A stretch of DNA of 64,000 nt from contig NC_052510.1 of assembly GCF_014356525.2 (NCBI RefSeq), positions 20,920,532 through 20,984,531 on the forward strand, in the 5' to 3' direction. Positions 46,301 to 50,759 of the stretch are shown here, in pieces. The DNA is from Nilaparvata lugens (taxonomy: Eukaryota > Arthropoda > Insecta > Hemiptera > Delphacidae). The notes beneath the pieces are model-generated. The model saw only the letters and a program-made list of their open reading frames with translations, was not told where the DNA came from and ran no database searches. How positions within the stretch are numbered: the stretch's first letter is position 1; each line of letters begins with the position of its first letter. The position numbers and the translations under genes are program-made.

Positions 46301-46862
46301 ATAAGTCAATATTTTTAAGGTGCATACTTAAAATTCGTATTCTTCCTTGGTTTTCCATATCATCAGCTTTCTGTGAAGAATATGGCATACAACTTTCAAC
46401 TCACTTTACAAGAACGTAGCCTACCAAAATAACCATTCTATGAAGCTGAAAAATTTATGGTTTCACCGATTCATAAAAAGGATTTTTCAGATCTCAGTAT
46501 TTTTATTAATTTATTTTGCAAAGTTTTAGAATTTACTCTGCAAACCATACATCAGCCAATGTAAAAGATACTATCAGTGTCATACAATTATTTATCATTT
46601 ACAATGATTATGAATATCCAGGGCTACTTTTTGTAATAAAATGAAACTAATATAGTACCCTTTTTATATCATAAAACACCTTTTACGTCTTAAAAAACAA
46701 AACGTCTACCTCCTCCTTAACCTACCTCTTCATTTCCTGGGCCTTCCTTCTCCGAAGAGCATCTAAAGTTTGTGCTTCTTTATTTATGTTACGAGGATTG
46801 GATAGATTTGAAAATGCCCTCATTGACTTGGTCAATCGTGGAAACTCGTTTGGTGGATCCAT
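6281..46862 (-). CDS. ASCC3: ASCC3 helicase gene, 5' part (15 coding exons, 3' part outside window)
   Basis: This is a spliced gene for activating signal cointegrator 1 complex subunit 3, a Ski2/Brr2-like 3'-5' helicase. The family unwinds DNA for alkylation repair with ALKBH3 and, with ASCC2 and TRIP4, splits collided ribosomes. Seen here are the N-terminal region (exons 1-8, about 425 codons) and the first RecA-like cassette: Walker A APTGAGKT, motif Ia [14 protein letters not shown] box, motif [15 protein letters not shown], motif [16 protein letters not shown] and motif [14 protein letters not shown]. Exon phases chain correctly except between exons 8 and 9. The second helicase cassette and the C-terminal Sec63 region are not in the window. 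Exon 1 is preceded by a splice acceptor at 46875-46876, so the 5' UTR starts in an upstream exon that I could not place. Introns are large and filled with transposons. The alternative family member, the spliceosomal helicase Brr2, fits the N-terminal exons less well. Confidence 0.95.
6658..8581. mobile_element. Non-autonomous element with about 125-bp inverted repeats
   Basis: The left end reads AGTCCAGTCA... and includes TGTAGTTCTGATTTTTTAAT and CTTCCTTGTGCTAGATA; the right end is the reverse complement with about 85-90% match. The interior has no long open frame and no transposase motif. It lies in the intron between ASCC3 exons 15 and 14. No clear target-site duplication was seen. The same AGTCCAGTCA end occurs alone at about 10344. 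Confidence 0.75.
8678..8783 (-). CDS. ASCC3: ASCC3 exon 14 (motif V)
   Basis: This 106-nt exon encodes [20 protein letters not shown] and then [15 protein letters not shown] (motif V). Acceptor is TTTCCAG and donor CGG|GTAGTT. It ends in phase 0 and joins directly to GTEIYDAK of exon 15. Confidence 0.97.
8965..9142 (+). repeat. SINE body fragment with inverted tail
   Basis: This matches the body of the SINE at 51290-51724 (segments like AATTTCCATCTGGCTGTT and GCAGTAGCAGAGGT), but lacks the tRNA-like head. Its tail (GGATTTTCGTTCAATAATAA) is repeated in inverted orientation at the left end. Confidence 0.65.
9754..9974 (-). CDS. ASCC3: ASCC3 exon 13 (motif IV, HHAG)
   Basis: This 221-nt exon runs from acceptor GACTAG to donor CAG|GTAGGC. 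It encodes [20 protein letters not shown] and ends [16 protein letters not shown], the second RecA domain of cassette 1. It leaves two bases, completed by exon 14. Confidence 0.97.
9975..11404. other. Intron plus probable LINE 5' region
   Basis: ASCC3 intron left of LINE A. It includes a partial TIR (about 10344), an inverted repeat pair at 10385-10400 and 10716-10731, and three near-repeats of a CGCTCGCTAA-type unit at 10468-10566. I could not locate the exact 5' end of the LINE. Confidence 0.5.
10486..10541. promoter_or_regulatory. Two NRF-1-like palindromes
   Basis: ACGCATGCGCAG (10488-10499) and GCGCATGCGCAG (10529-10540) match the NRF-1 consensus palindrome and sit in a short tandem repeat upstream of LINE A. 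They could be the internal promoter region of the LINE or of an adjacent element; this is inference. Confidence 0.4.
11405..12655 (+). CDS. LINE A ORF1: FLYWCH zinc finger + C48-like cysteine protease
   Basis: A 416-residue frame. Residues 1-66 form a FLYWCH zinc finger: W37-R-C39, C44, then H64-E-H66 (WxC-x4-C-x19-HxH). Residues about 105-145 are charged and look like a coiled coil. Residues about 230-320 look like a Ulp1/C48 (SUMO-protease-type) fold: [10 protein letters not shown] (His249), FISFDSLG (Asp266), [16 protein letters not shown] (Gln300, Cys306), so the catalytic tetrad appears intact. ORF1 proteins of CR1-group LINEs normally bind RNA and help form the RNP; the zinc finger may do that here. 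A protease domain in this place is unusual. The frame ends in TAG just as the SGNH frame opens one frame over. Confidence 0.85.
   Translation: MNFTIKQCKTSRGNAAIEYNGVKYRKASTSNKGDVTWRCLYKNCSVSIKTNSNVSIVREINGSHEHISQAGIGLTTEIDDEPSIVDKQDSYDDNDSFTTLWTLICDNQLQQDNDKLRARIKVLEEQWNAAINRSMELDIRLMEMTTCEQPGRPEQEVSQESTLVDRLSRFLRTELIADADMDCFCNFLMNSFPGSQVILPSVTAMIIHDEKADISFLNEIVNNNNNIIALFVVSDSQQTECTNGWSGSHWSTVLYDRVFNKFISFDSLGKHNDSYANTLVSRIGPYFKSANLISMPCPRQNNTFDCGVFALYFIEGVLKFRKINKSTCLTAGLELDNDFNASSYRWRMLANACEVLKPVNCRYGIDMEQTYSKIFEKEKFKPSNPEPVVVLKKSCINGKVTHTTCNNKCNGNVIRV
12645..13190 (+). CDS. LINE A SGNH/GDSL hydrolase-like frame
   Basis: Open from 12645, with its first ATG at 12675. The block upstream of that [18 protein letters not shown], is the SGNH block I (catalytic Ser in DSH). 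[12 protein letters not shown] is the GxND block, and [13 protein letters not shown] is the C-terminal block with the catalytic His. Such esterase domains are known in ORF1 of CR1-type LINEs. Because block I precedes the ATG, translation probably depended on fusion to ORF1. The two frames overlap for 11 bases (12645-12655), offset by one. That could be a degenerate indel or a programmed frameshift. Confidence 0.8.
   Translation, partial: SECRDSHGRDLVHHLDQLELGKSVSGFIMPGAGFDPIANNIRSDTHDLSCDDNVVVIGGSNDVYFNEASKFLRSLITLIQVLNFTNIIVSTIPMRHDLPDWSCVNTEIRKTNRRIKTICGKFDNVKIIDISDLGRENFTRHGLHLNRKGKTSLARKLKEQLECGHAGGNVIELGYTSNSEN
13301..16135 (+). pseudogene. LINE A ORF2: APE endonuclease-reverse transcriptase, two frameshifts
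   Basis: The N-terminal piece (13301-13519) has the endonuclease start [11 protein letters not shown] and CICEHW. The frame shifts in a run of ten G (13495-13504) and continues at 13489-14910 with [23 protein letters not shown] and the RT start [21 protein letters not shown] second shift in a T run near 14890-14896 leads to 14930-16135, with [27 protein letters not shown] and LYADDT. Duplicate LINE B has no shift at the second site, so that lesion is specific to copy A. The catalytic residues themselves look intact. Confidence 0.9.
16311..16708. other. Intron between LINE A tail and exon 12A
   Basis: About 400 bases, repeated at 19721-20118. It starts CTCCGCTTCGCGTCACGTGA after the LINE tail. 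I see no coding content. Confidence 0.6.
16709..16957 (-). CDS. ASCC3: ASCC3 exon 12, copy A (duplicate)
   Basis: I see no base difference from 20119-20367 across all 83 codons, and the same acceptor and donor are present. Only 21 bases upstream of its acceptor (16979 onward) the sequence switches to LINE sequence at a duplication junction. Including both copies keeps the frame open (249 nt each), but would repeat an internal RecA-domain segment. Mutually exclusive use, skipping of one copy, or an assembly artefact are all possible. Confidence 0.9.
16979..19720 (+). mobile_element. LINE B: 5'-truncated duplicate of LINE A
   Basis: This begins abruptly in the endonuclease domain at the duplication junction. 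It was therefore made by duplication, not by retrotransposition. It ends with AATAAA and an (ATT)n tail at 19693-19720, shorter than in LINE A. Confidence 0.92.
16985..19555 (+). CDS. LINE B endonuclease (partial)-reverse transcriptase, uninterrupted
   Basis: An 856-codon open frame starting inside the endonuclease ([13 protein letters not shown]) and reading through [60 protein letters not shown] and LYADDT to a stop at 19553-19555. It lacks the first endonuclease motifs and ORF1, so it is not an autonomous element, yet the RT is intact. The ATG is an internal Met, not a native start. Confidence 0.9.
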   Translation: MCQELDFEIAGVCIEMSKVVILSIYRSPNGDPSKFLESLEALFLFYATSYKWRNYKIVIGGDINAHFDVTVNNKRHVADFKNLLRQYNFTAQNNMPTRGKACLDNVFTNACITELNQICKVIKCTFSDHDSVCLIVKNFSIDKSINNTQARIVTSRPIEVLKLANCRESLRNYDWVRFFSSMELSTAGQIFDNFFDKFMSILDSTIPQRKCKVNGHFRKYRINKRKNDWYTTELTNMKNRMMMLYDLNKKVNTEVTRLLYLDARSKYKTAIMNAKKAHTIGRIEKAANKCKMAWKIIGSVNGSKCNDVIPVSPDEFNDFCGIAVDDINSRIMKPTETAMDMMQNFITGEERPTFQFSEVTMDDVLDALNRLKSSDSVDIYGLTNNLLRKLGDCIACPLVYCINKCIEQGVFPDALKLSRVIPVYKKGDKNCPSSYRPISLIPILAKVFEIIIHKQMCEYLEQHKIICNEQFGFIKNRSTTQAVDSLINKILEAFEGKRFVQATFCDLSKAFDCIDHSVFLDKMTAIGFPNRLLKSYLRKRKQIVCIKGSRSKVSEVKYGVPQGSVLGPLLFILMLNDLPSFVKNQTILYADDTTFVNESNDIHKLETSSATSMSKASDWFRANGFLLNESKTQSLLFGLRGATLLNSSKSSKFLGIFLDEKLTWRPHIEYLTGKLSRVIYLLHNLKEHVTYMYLRSAYFAFFHSLLSYRIILWGNCSDIRSVLVLQKKAVRIISSAQFLAHCRPLFMDMKIMTVINVYIFKVILYTIDNISHLERRQDIHEHFTRHREMINVPFNRLTKSTKSYEVIGIKSYNKLSRQVKDYPISVLRRKLQEWLVGHPFYVITEFLALNDGSIHF
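20119..20367 (-). CDS. ASCC3: ASCC3 exon 12, copy B (motif III)
   Basis: This 249-nt exon is phase 0 to 0 and encodes 83 residues, starting [20 protein letters not shown] (motif III SAT) and ending VVKGHQ. Acceptor is ATTGCAG and donor CAG|GTCAGC. It is the copy nearer exon 11. Its upstream intron is unique sequence, while its downstream intron holds a 5'-truncated LINE and then a second identical exon 12. Confidence 0.95.
20389..21518. other. Intron between ASCC3 exons 11 and 12, left part
   Basis: AT-rich sequence without a recognisable exon or long open frame. Confidence 0.5.
21519..22154. mobile_element. Foldback (long inverted repeat) element
   Basis: Two arms of about 290 bp in opposite orientation meet near 21830. 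The left arm runs from CAGCTGAGTCAT through TTTTTCCAAGGATGAATAAT, GTGAGAATCGTTAGAGCCG and GAAGTTGCTCG; the right arm is its diverged reverse complement. The segment 'AATCGTTAGAGCCGTTTT' is typical of abundant hemipteran repeats (recalled, not checked). No coding capacity. No target duplication found. Confidence 0.75.
22723..22835 (-). CDS. ASCC3: ASCC3 exon 11 (DEVH box)
   Basis: This 113-nt exon encodes [20 protein letters not shown] and then [12 protein letters not shown]. The DEVH Walker B box is the expected ATP-hydrolysis motif. Acceptor is TTTGCAG, donor CAG|GTGAGA, and it ends in phase 0. Confidence 0.97.
23030..24548 (+). mobile_element. Decayed LINE C (RT fragment)
   Basis: A 5'-truncated non-LTR element. 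RT motifs include a broken PQG region (TATGGAGTCCCTCAGGGGAC), [13 protein letters not shown] (FADD catalytic motif) and [18 protein letters not shown]. After a stop and shift near 23730, the C-terminal thumb continues ([17 protein letters not shown]). It ends with AATAAATTTGAATTTGAA. Frames 23233-23730 and 23761-24135 are its remnants. It resembles LINE D at 47735-48840. Confidence 0.85.
24549..25165. other. Intron, nothing recognised
   Basis: ASCC3 intron between exons 11 and 10, right of LINE C. I see no gene or structured repeat. Confidence 0.5.
25166..25358 (-). CDS. ASCC3: ASCC3 exon 10 (motifs Ia, Ib, Ic)
   Basis: This 193-nt exon encodes [24 protein letters not shown] and [15 protein letters not shown], the nucleic-acid-contacting motifs of the first RecA domain. 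Donor is GTG|GTAATT. It leaves one base, completed by exon 11. Confidence 0.97.
25505..26290 (-). mobile_element. Decayed LINE 3' fragment
   Basis: Minus-strand RT C-terminal region in pieces: [55 protein letters not shown]. It aligns in pattern with the C-terminus of LINE A ([35 protein letters not shown]). AATAAA lies near 25530 on the minus strand. Confidence 0.8.
26425..26595. repeat. Short inverted-repeat MITE-like sequence
   Basis: ACGAGTCGGCAGGGCAG at about 26460-26476 is mirrored by CTGCCCTGCCGACTCGT at about 26530-26546. More diverged outer arms (GCACGAAGCGTTTTTGC / GTGTGTTTTTGC side) extend the pairing to about 65 bp. Confidence 0.65.
26596..28348. other. Intron with dispersed repeats
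   Basis: ASCC3 intron between exons 10 and 9. It contains a hairpin with arms AATTCTAGTC / GACTAGAATT at 26849-26881. A repeat at about 27270-27445 recurs inverted at about 40900-41075 and carries a CGAGCCGTAGGCGAG palindrome-like core. A repeat at about 28130-28250 recurs inverted at about 40375-40495. The small frame at 27462-27737 is not recognised. Confidence 0.5.
28349..28549 (-). CDS. ASCC3: ASCC3 exon 9 (Q motif, Walker A)
   Basis: This 201-nt exon is phase 0 to 0, from acceptor GAAACAG to donor AAG|GTAATG. It starts [20 protein letters not shown] and includes [12 protein letters not shown] (Walker A, ATP binding). It ends GVIQKDKFK, continuing directly into IVYVAPMK of exon 10. Confidence 0.97.
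28550..29753. other. Intron where a coding exon is expected but not seen
   Basis: Between ASCC3 exons 9 and 8. The family normally has about 45 residues here (a ...LPEG..R...EE..IP... segment). I searched the minus strand by eye and found no matching exon. Confidence 0.5.
29754..29893 (-). CDS. ASCC3: ASCC3 exon 8
   Basis: This 140-nt exon begins by completing the Arg codon of exon 7. It contains [17 protein letters not shown], matching the conserved YPHVYDS motif. Donor is CTG|GTAAGA. It leaves one base over, but exon 9 begins in phase 0, so a coding segment is missing between them. Confidence 0.9.
30230..31330 (+). mobile_element. Decayed LINE F (RT fragment)
   Basis: A 5'-truncated LINE beginning near [13 protein letters not shown] (YADD motif). 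It continues with [34 protein letters not shown] and [21 protein letters not shown] stop near 30712 and a 188-bp insertion at 30815-31002 interrupt it. The frame then resumes as [13 protein letters not shown]. Same type as LINE A, but diverged. Confidence 0.85.
30815..31002. mobile_element. Insertion with inverted repeats and 12-bp target duplication
   Basis: Flanked by GCTCTTTGTTTT at 30803-30814 and 31003-31014. Internally, arms at 30865-30925 and 30941-31001 pair as an almost perfect inverted repeat (ATTAGAAAAAACGACTAGCA ... end ...GTCGTTTTTTCTAAT). It splits the RT frame of LINE F. The arms do not reach the left edge, so the element is asymmetric. Confidence 0.8.
31493..32061. mobile_element. 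Deleted mariner-like transposon with long TIRs
   Basis: Ends CCGGCTGATTCAAAAAGGAC and its reverse complement, flanked by TA on both sides, as for Tc1/mariner target duplications. The arms match for more than 150 bp. The interior retains only the transposase C-terminus. Confidence 0.85.
31615..31845 (-). pseudogene. Mariner-type transposase C-terminal remnant
   Basis: [20 protein letters not shown] is the SPDLTP.D.FLWG signature that carries the third catalytic Asp of mariner-type DDE/D transposases. It is followed by [14 protein letters not shown] and [17 protein letters not shown]. The first two catalytic Asp and the DNA-binding domain are absent, so it cannot be active. Confidence 0.8.
32062..32470. 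other. Intron, nothing recognised
   Basis: ASCC3 intron between exons 8 and 7. No gene or clear repeat seen. Confidence 0.5.
32471..32657 (-). CDS. ASCC3: ASCC3 exon 7
   Basis: This 187-nt exon carries [20 protein letters not shown], the family signature for P.YGCQV.IQSE.EKQL. An acidic stretch ([16 protein letters not shown]) follows. The donor AG|GTTGGC is weak beyond the GT but restores phase exactly with exon 8. The acceptor is TGTGCAG. Confidence 0.93.
33146..33423. repeat. Two tandem copies of a 139-bp unit
   Basis: CAATCTAACATTAAATTCTA at 33146 recurs at 33285. The two 139-bp units look identical and abut each other, within the intron between exons 7 and 6. This is a recent local duplication or an assembly duplication. 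Confidence 0.9.
33845..33956 (-). CDS. ASCC3: ASCC3 exon 6
   Basis: This 112-nt exon begins [20 protein letters not shown], the conserved LFELLG..G.ELI..LL..R block. Acceptor is TTACAG and donor is GTG|GTGAGT. It leaves one base (G), which exon 7 completes. Confidence 0.93.
33957..34803. other. Intron, nothing recognised
   Basis: ASCC3 intron between exons 6 and 5. A GC-richer patch at 34686-34800 precedes the MITE; its nature is unclear. No gene seen. Confidence 0.45.
35075..35254 (+). repeat. 5' LTR (180 bp)
   Basis: Starts TGTGAAGAGAATCC, ends TTCTTTACA. Pairs with 38167-38348. Confidence 0.9.
35276..36529 (+). pseudogene. Gag-protease remnant of LTR element
   Basis: Three shifted frames. 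Gag-like [18 protein letters not shown] ... to ...CDPERW (35276-35731) breaks after an A run near 35680, and the frame continues at 35728-35949 and 35930-36529. Two zinc knuckles, [14 protein letters not shown] and [14 protein letters not shown], bind the genomic RNA in this family. The protease triad reads [11 protein letters not shown], with Arg in place of Gly of D-T-G, so it is probably dead. The frame then runs into the MITE at 36502. Confidence 0.85.
36502..36747. mobile_element. TA-flanked MITE inside the LTR element
   Basis: Ends CAGTATGGAAACTTGG and CCAAGTTTCCATTCTG are inverted repeats (one mismatch) with TA on both sides (36500-36501, 36748-36749). It interrupts the protease region. 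Non-coding, mariner-type MITE by structure. Confidence 0.8.
36758..37963 (+). pseudogene. LTR element remnant: post-protease and integrase C-terminus
   Basis: The frame at 36758-37240 ([10 protein letters not shown] ... [16 protein letters not shown]) is the C-terminal part of a retropepsin-like region. The frame at 37385-37963 ends with [14 protein letters not shown] and [12 protein letters not shown], the GPY/F-type module at the end of gypsy integrases. The RT, RNase H and integrase core expected between them are missing. Confidence 0.75.
38167..38348 (+). repeat. 3' LTR (182 bp)
   Basis: Starts TGTGAAGGGAATCC, ends TTCTTTACA. Preceded by AAACGGTGGTGGAG, the presumed polypurine tract. Confidence 0.9.
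38450..39170. repeat. GC-rich block with three diverged repeats of about 155 bp
   Basis: Units begin near 38746, 38909 and 39059 and share GTTTCCGGGA, TTCCAACCCAATTTGGA and CCAACACTCTTGGTAACCGG type segments. The leading part (38450-38740) is also GC-rich with no stable frame. It is probably the 5' UTR or a satellite-like part of a LINE, but I do not recognise the family. Confidence 0.5.
39663..39782 (-). CDS. ASCC3: ASCC3 exon 5
   Basis: This 120-nt exon runs from acceptor TTTTGCAG to donor GAG|GTAAGA, phase 0 to 0. It encodes [20 protein letters not shown] and then a segment ending TSDELQNE. It matches the conserved D[LM]C..L...L.S.KS.DELQ block that precedes LFELLG in the family. Confidence 0.9.
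39783..40497. other. Intron with MITE fragment
   Basis: ASCC3 intron between exons 5 and 4. A lone TATAG-family end lies at about 39846-39880, and a repeat at about 40375-40495 is shared with 28130-28250. Confidence 0.5.
40498..40709. mobile_element. TATAG-family MITE, complete copy
   Basis: 212 bp, ends TATAGTGAGGTCCACG and CGTGGACCTCACTATA, inverted. Outer TA dinucleotides fit a mariner-type target duplication. Non-coding. Confidence 0.88.
40710..42330. other. Intron, repeat-bearing
   Basis: ASCC3 intron between exons 5 and 4. It contains the inverted counterpart (about 40900-41075) of the repeat at 27270-27445. No gene seen. Confidence 0.5.
42331..42654 (-). CDS. ASCC3: ASCC3 exon 4
   Basis: This 324-nt exon is phase 0 to phase 0 and encodes 108 residues, beginning [20 protein letters not shown] and ending in a Ser-rich stretch before KKHT. 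Donor is ACG|GTAAGT. It corresponds to the variable N-terminal linker region of ASCC3. The serine run is low-complexity sequence from AGC repeats. Confidence 0.85.
42655..43766. other. Intron, nothing recognised
   Basis: ASCC3 intron between exons 4 and 3. A segment near 43370-43450 resembles 9590-9650 (CCGGTTTC...GGCACTT), a dispersed repeat fragment. Confidence 0.5.
43767..43918 (-). CDS. ASCC3: ASCC3 exon 3
   Basis: This 152-nt exon runs from acceptor TTTGTAG to donor GTT|GTAAGT. It encodes [19 protein letters not shown]... to ...QNFADNICV and ends in phase 0. It aligns in position with the DNGREAIESGA-like segment of the vertebrate protein. Confidence 0.85.
43919..45146. other. Intron, nothing recognised
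   Basis: ASCC3 intron between exons 3 and 2. No gene or clear repeat seen. Confidence 0.5.
45148..45614. mobile_element. TTAA-flanked inverted-repeat element
   Basis: TTAAGTGTGGATGCGTTTTA at the left mirrors ...TGCATCCACACTTAA at the right. The arms of about 55 bp also share GGCGCTGACTTCCATCTT. The TTAA at each edge fits a piggyBac-type target. The interior has no transposase. Confidence 0.75.
46067..46170 (-). CDS. ASCC3: ASCC3 exon 2
   Basis: This 104-nt exon lies between acceptor ATTCCAG and donor GTG|GTAAGT. It completes the Arg codon left by exon 1 and encodes [14 protein letters not shown]... to ...SLAGQLSG. It leaves one base over, which exon 3 completes. The sequence is weakly conserved; the call rests on exact phase and splice-site fit. 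Confidence 0.85.
46726..46862 (-). CDS. ASCC3: ASCC3 exon 1 (start codon)
   Basis: The ATG at 46862 opens [20 protein letters not shown], which resembles the family N-terminus (a PRLT..LR.FSN-like start). The exon is 137 nt and ends with two bases of an Arg codon at donor AG|GTAGG. An acceptor (TTTCAG) lies 12 bases upstream of the ATG, so the 5' UTR is interrupted by an intron. Confidence 0.9.
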
Positions 46863-47734
46863 ATTTGTGTTTTTCTGAAAGATGAAGCAATGATTGAGTG
46901 AAATTTAAAAATAAATATAAGAATCTTAAATAATCTCAACTTTTCTACGTTCTAAACATATAATGTTTAGTAGTGATGAAGAATTTCAGATTTTATTGAA
47001 CTGATGAAGAAGGTTTCAAGAAAAACAATACCTAGAGGTTGTGGAACTTGTTATATCCCAGGAATCTCTGATGAGCAAAGCCAATTCTGGAAAGATACAA
47101 GGACCAGTTCGAGAGAGATCCTTTTGATGAGGAGACCATCAGAGTAGAAGAACAAGGGTTTAATGTCAAAGAACCGTAACCCCCAAAATCTACTTTTTCA
47201 GAAAACGCATTTGAATGTTACCCATAGCAAAGAATGCTTTTTACTGACAAAACGGTCAGAGCAGCAGAAATAAATTTCACTATTCATAATTTTCTAATAT
47301 TCCTAGACAATTCATTAATTTTTTTAGTATTCAATCTCTTTGATATTGAAAATATTATTTGAAAAAATGTTGTCTGACATACGGCTTTCTGACATTGAAA
47401 TGAAATATACTTTTCCACAAACGGCTTTCTAGGGAATTGAGGTCAATAGAAATTAAATATAATATTTTAATCAATAAATCAATATTTTATTCAAATTTGC
47501 ACATTCCGAGTTAGATTTTCAACTTCCTATAAAAATTATGGTATTGTTCTCTTATTACACCACTTGAACATAACTGATTCAAATTCAGGTTTTCAAATTT
47601 ATCTTGGCCTATTCCAAGTTGCTCATTTAAGCTTCTTCAAGGCTCAAATTTCCAATGGAAAATCCCCTACGCTCACTTCTTGTTATTTAGAATTATTTGA
47701 ATTCTTCTCTTGATTGTATTTGAAATAAATACAT
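46863..47734. other. ASCC3 5' intron, nothing recognised
   Basis: Region upstream of the ASCC3 start codon, inside the 5'-UTR intron implied by the acceptor at 46875. No first exon or promoter identified. Confidence 0.45.
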
Positions 47735-48840
47735 TAATTAATAATAATCAGTTTATTTCCATATCAAGCAAGATTACAAGATTGAAACCGTCAGTTTTTC
47801 CTAATCTCCAACATTTTTTAAAATAAACATATACACTATACAGTACAAAGAAAAAGACAGTTAAACAGTGAATCTATAAATTAAAAAATTATAAAGAATA
47901 TATTATTAAAATAGTAATATTGTATAATATAAAATATCATATAGTAATATGATTGATATTAGTAGTCACTAATGATATATATCGGCCTGTCTCCCAAGAT
48001 CTTTCTTAATTGGTTGCCTTTCAGGGATTTGATGTGCTCTGGCAATTTATTGAAAAATATAACCCCTTTAATAAATGAATCATTCTCTATTAGTTTCCTA
48101 TTTACACTTATCCTGTGATAAAATTAAGATTTGCTAATGTTCTTGCTATGTATGTCACTTGAAGCAGTCAATTTATGTGAATTTTTGTGGATGATGATTA
48201 TAGTTTTATATATGTAGAGAGCATAAACTGTCAATATTTTATAGTTTTGAAATGTAGTTCTACAAGAGTCTCTATATCCTAGTCCGAAATTATATGTCAA
48301 TATTCTTTTTTGAACGAGAAAAAGTCTATTCATGTATTTATTGGTAAGGGCAGCTTTTATTATATGTCTCTGAATCAAGGAAATTTTGTTGAAATGTGTG
48401 TCCAATGCTCCACCCCAAACCCTAATCCCATACTGAAATACAGACTGAGCATAAGCGAAATATATTAATCTCAAAATAGATAAGTCTCCCAGACCGTTCA
48501 ATCTGTAAAACTTGTGGATAATATAGAGATAAAAAGATTTGATCTGACTTTTGTACTTGCATTTTGACCTCTAAGTCAATTTCTGTACATTGCAGCTTGT
48601 TTGAAAGATATGTCTCCATAAGTTTCAATGCTAGACCTCTAATACCATGTTTTGTTAGTTTTGTTAATACTATAGAATGGTCAACTGAGTCAAAAGCCTT
48701 TGAAAGGTCAATGAAAGTACCTGAAATAGGTTTATTTTGGTCAAGACATTCGTAAATCTTTTGGGTGAACTCAGCAATTGCATTTATTGCGGATAAGCCC
48801 TTATAAACTACATTTTGCATCAGACTTCCCGTATTGAAGC
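47735..48840 (-). mobile_element. Decayed LINE D (RT fragment)
   Basis: Minus-strand RT pieces: SGTFIDLSKAFDSVDHSIVL (catalytic motif A), then [20 protein letters not shown] and the thumb region, in shifted frames with the YADD region lost. AATAAA near 47745 on the minus strand. Closest in the window to LINE C. Confidence 0.85.
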
Positions 48841-48904
48841 CATGTGATGTCCAACCATCTTACAGGATTCCCCTCTGTGTCTATTTTTCTATGTTTGATC
48901 AATT

Positions 48905-50740
48905 CTTTCTGTGGAGCATCAAAATTGTACACATCAGCCAATTTCAGAGAATCGTAGAACTAAATGGTGTGCAATGGTAGAGAGCCTTGATATGAAAATT
49001 AATAGCAGACGTGCTTGGAAGCTCCTCAAGAATTTGAATGGTGATGGGACCCAAGCCAAGGCCTCTTTCTATCCTGTGTCAAATGATATAACTGTGAGGA
49101 TTTTGTATTTGACGAAAAGGCATATGGCATGACCCATACCATGTCAGCAACATTCTGAATGCCCAGTTCACACAACCTACAACTGAGACCAGCACCGAAA
49201 TAGAATCTGCCTTGCAAACTGTGGATGAAACCCCAACGTTTGAGCACTTCAAGCCCATATAGCCTTTGTAAAGGAACTACAAAATCTTGCAACAAAACTT
49301 GAAGCAAATAGCTTGGCCGGTTTTGATTATATCTCAGGGAAAATAATCAGATACTGCGAGGATGAGCTGAATGCACCACTTCTTCACATTGTGAACGCAA
49401 CAATCCAACAAGCTACATTTACACGAAGCATGATAAATAGCCAAAATATACCCTAAGTACAAAGGAGGTGACAAGGAGGATCCAAAGTACTACCGACCAA
49501 TAGCTAACTTATCTACACCATCTAAAATAATAGAAAGAGCTATCTATGATCAACTTATCTCACACATGGAAGGCAACAACTTCCTGACAGGGAGACAGCA
49601 TAGATTTAGGAGATATTTTGGCACATCAACAGCAACTTCAGAGCTCTGCAATGATATCAATAAAATCTGGGAGGAAAAGAAAACAGCATCAGGACTGTTT
49701 ATAGATCTGCAAAAGGCGTTTGATAACATTGAATGGAAAACCCTGAAAATCAAATTGACGAAACTTAAGATAGAGGAAAAGGCTCTCCAATGGATAGACA
49801 ACTACTTATCAAACAGAAAGCAGTATGTGGAAATTGATAACTTTGTAAAAAACAATATTATTACATATAAATCATCACTACGGACAGTATTAAAGGGTGT
49901 ACCACAAGGATCAATCCTGGGGCCGCTGCTTTTCTTAGCATATATAAATGATCTTCCAGAAGAACTCGGAAATGGAAAAAGTTGCATTCTATTTGCTGAT
50001 GACACAACAATACTAGTACCAACTGAGAGAGGCGCCACAACTGAGAATATAATAGACACCACATTGGACGAAGTCACCAACATCTGCAATAGATTGAAAC
50101 TCCTAATCAACAAATTTAAAACAGTTCACATAAATTTCACTCCATCCAATAATTCGAACCAGCAGATTAGTAATAGTGTTGACTCATTGAACCACACAAA
50201 ATTCCTAGGCATGTTAATTGATAAGAATCTTAGCTGGCATGCTTACACAGACGCCCTATGTAAAAAACTGGGGATCCTCAGCTCAAGCCAACCTAGTGAG
50301 GATACTCCTGGTACAAAAGAGGGCTATAAGAACCATACTGAGAGTTGACAGAATTGAGCACTGCAGAGCCCTTTTCGTCAAATACAAAATCCTCACAGTT
50401 ATATCATTATTCATCCTGGAATCTGTTATCCAAATGAAGAAAGTGCTCAGATCGGACCGACACAGTTACAAAACTAGAAACAGACAGAACATAGACCTCC
50501 CATAGCACAGACTCCAGAAGTACAGTAGGTCCCCTATGTACACCGGACCTCACCTCTACAACCAGCTAACATCTAGCCTAACAAAATATCCAAGACAGGA
50601 AAACCTTCATCACGAAACTAGTTTGTACACGAGTACACCTGCAGACCACAAGGAATAAACGACCACTACAAAGGGAAGATGAAATGACGATTCCCGCAGC
50701 CCTGGCTGCTGGTGAAGACCACAGAAGTATCAAGTAAGTA
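48905..50740 (+). mobile_element. Decayed LINE E (RT region)
   Basis: Linker remnants at 48911-49440 have many stops. RT follows: YKGGDKEDPKYYRPIANLST, SGLFIDLQKAFDNIEW, KGVPQGSILGPLLFLAYIND and CILFADDTTILV (FADD). The longest open frame is 49566-50348. A small shift near 50270 moves the thumb region (LVRILLVQKRAIRTILRVDR) into 50218-50505. Jockey/CR1-group by motif pattern. Confidence 0.85.
49566..50348 (+). pseudogene. LINE E reverse transcriptase palm fragment
   Basis: 260 codons covering RT motifs A (LFIDLQKAFD), B (GVPQGSILGP) and C (FADD). Both ends are lost to stops or frameshifts in the surrounding LINE E remnant, so it is not a complete gene. Confidence 0.8.
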
Positions 50741-50759
50741 AGCATCAAAAGTAACACAA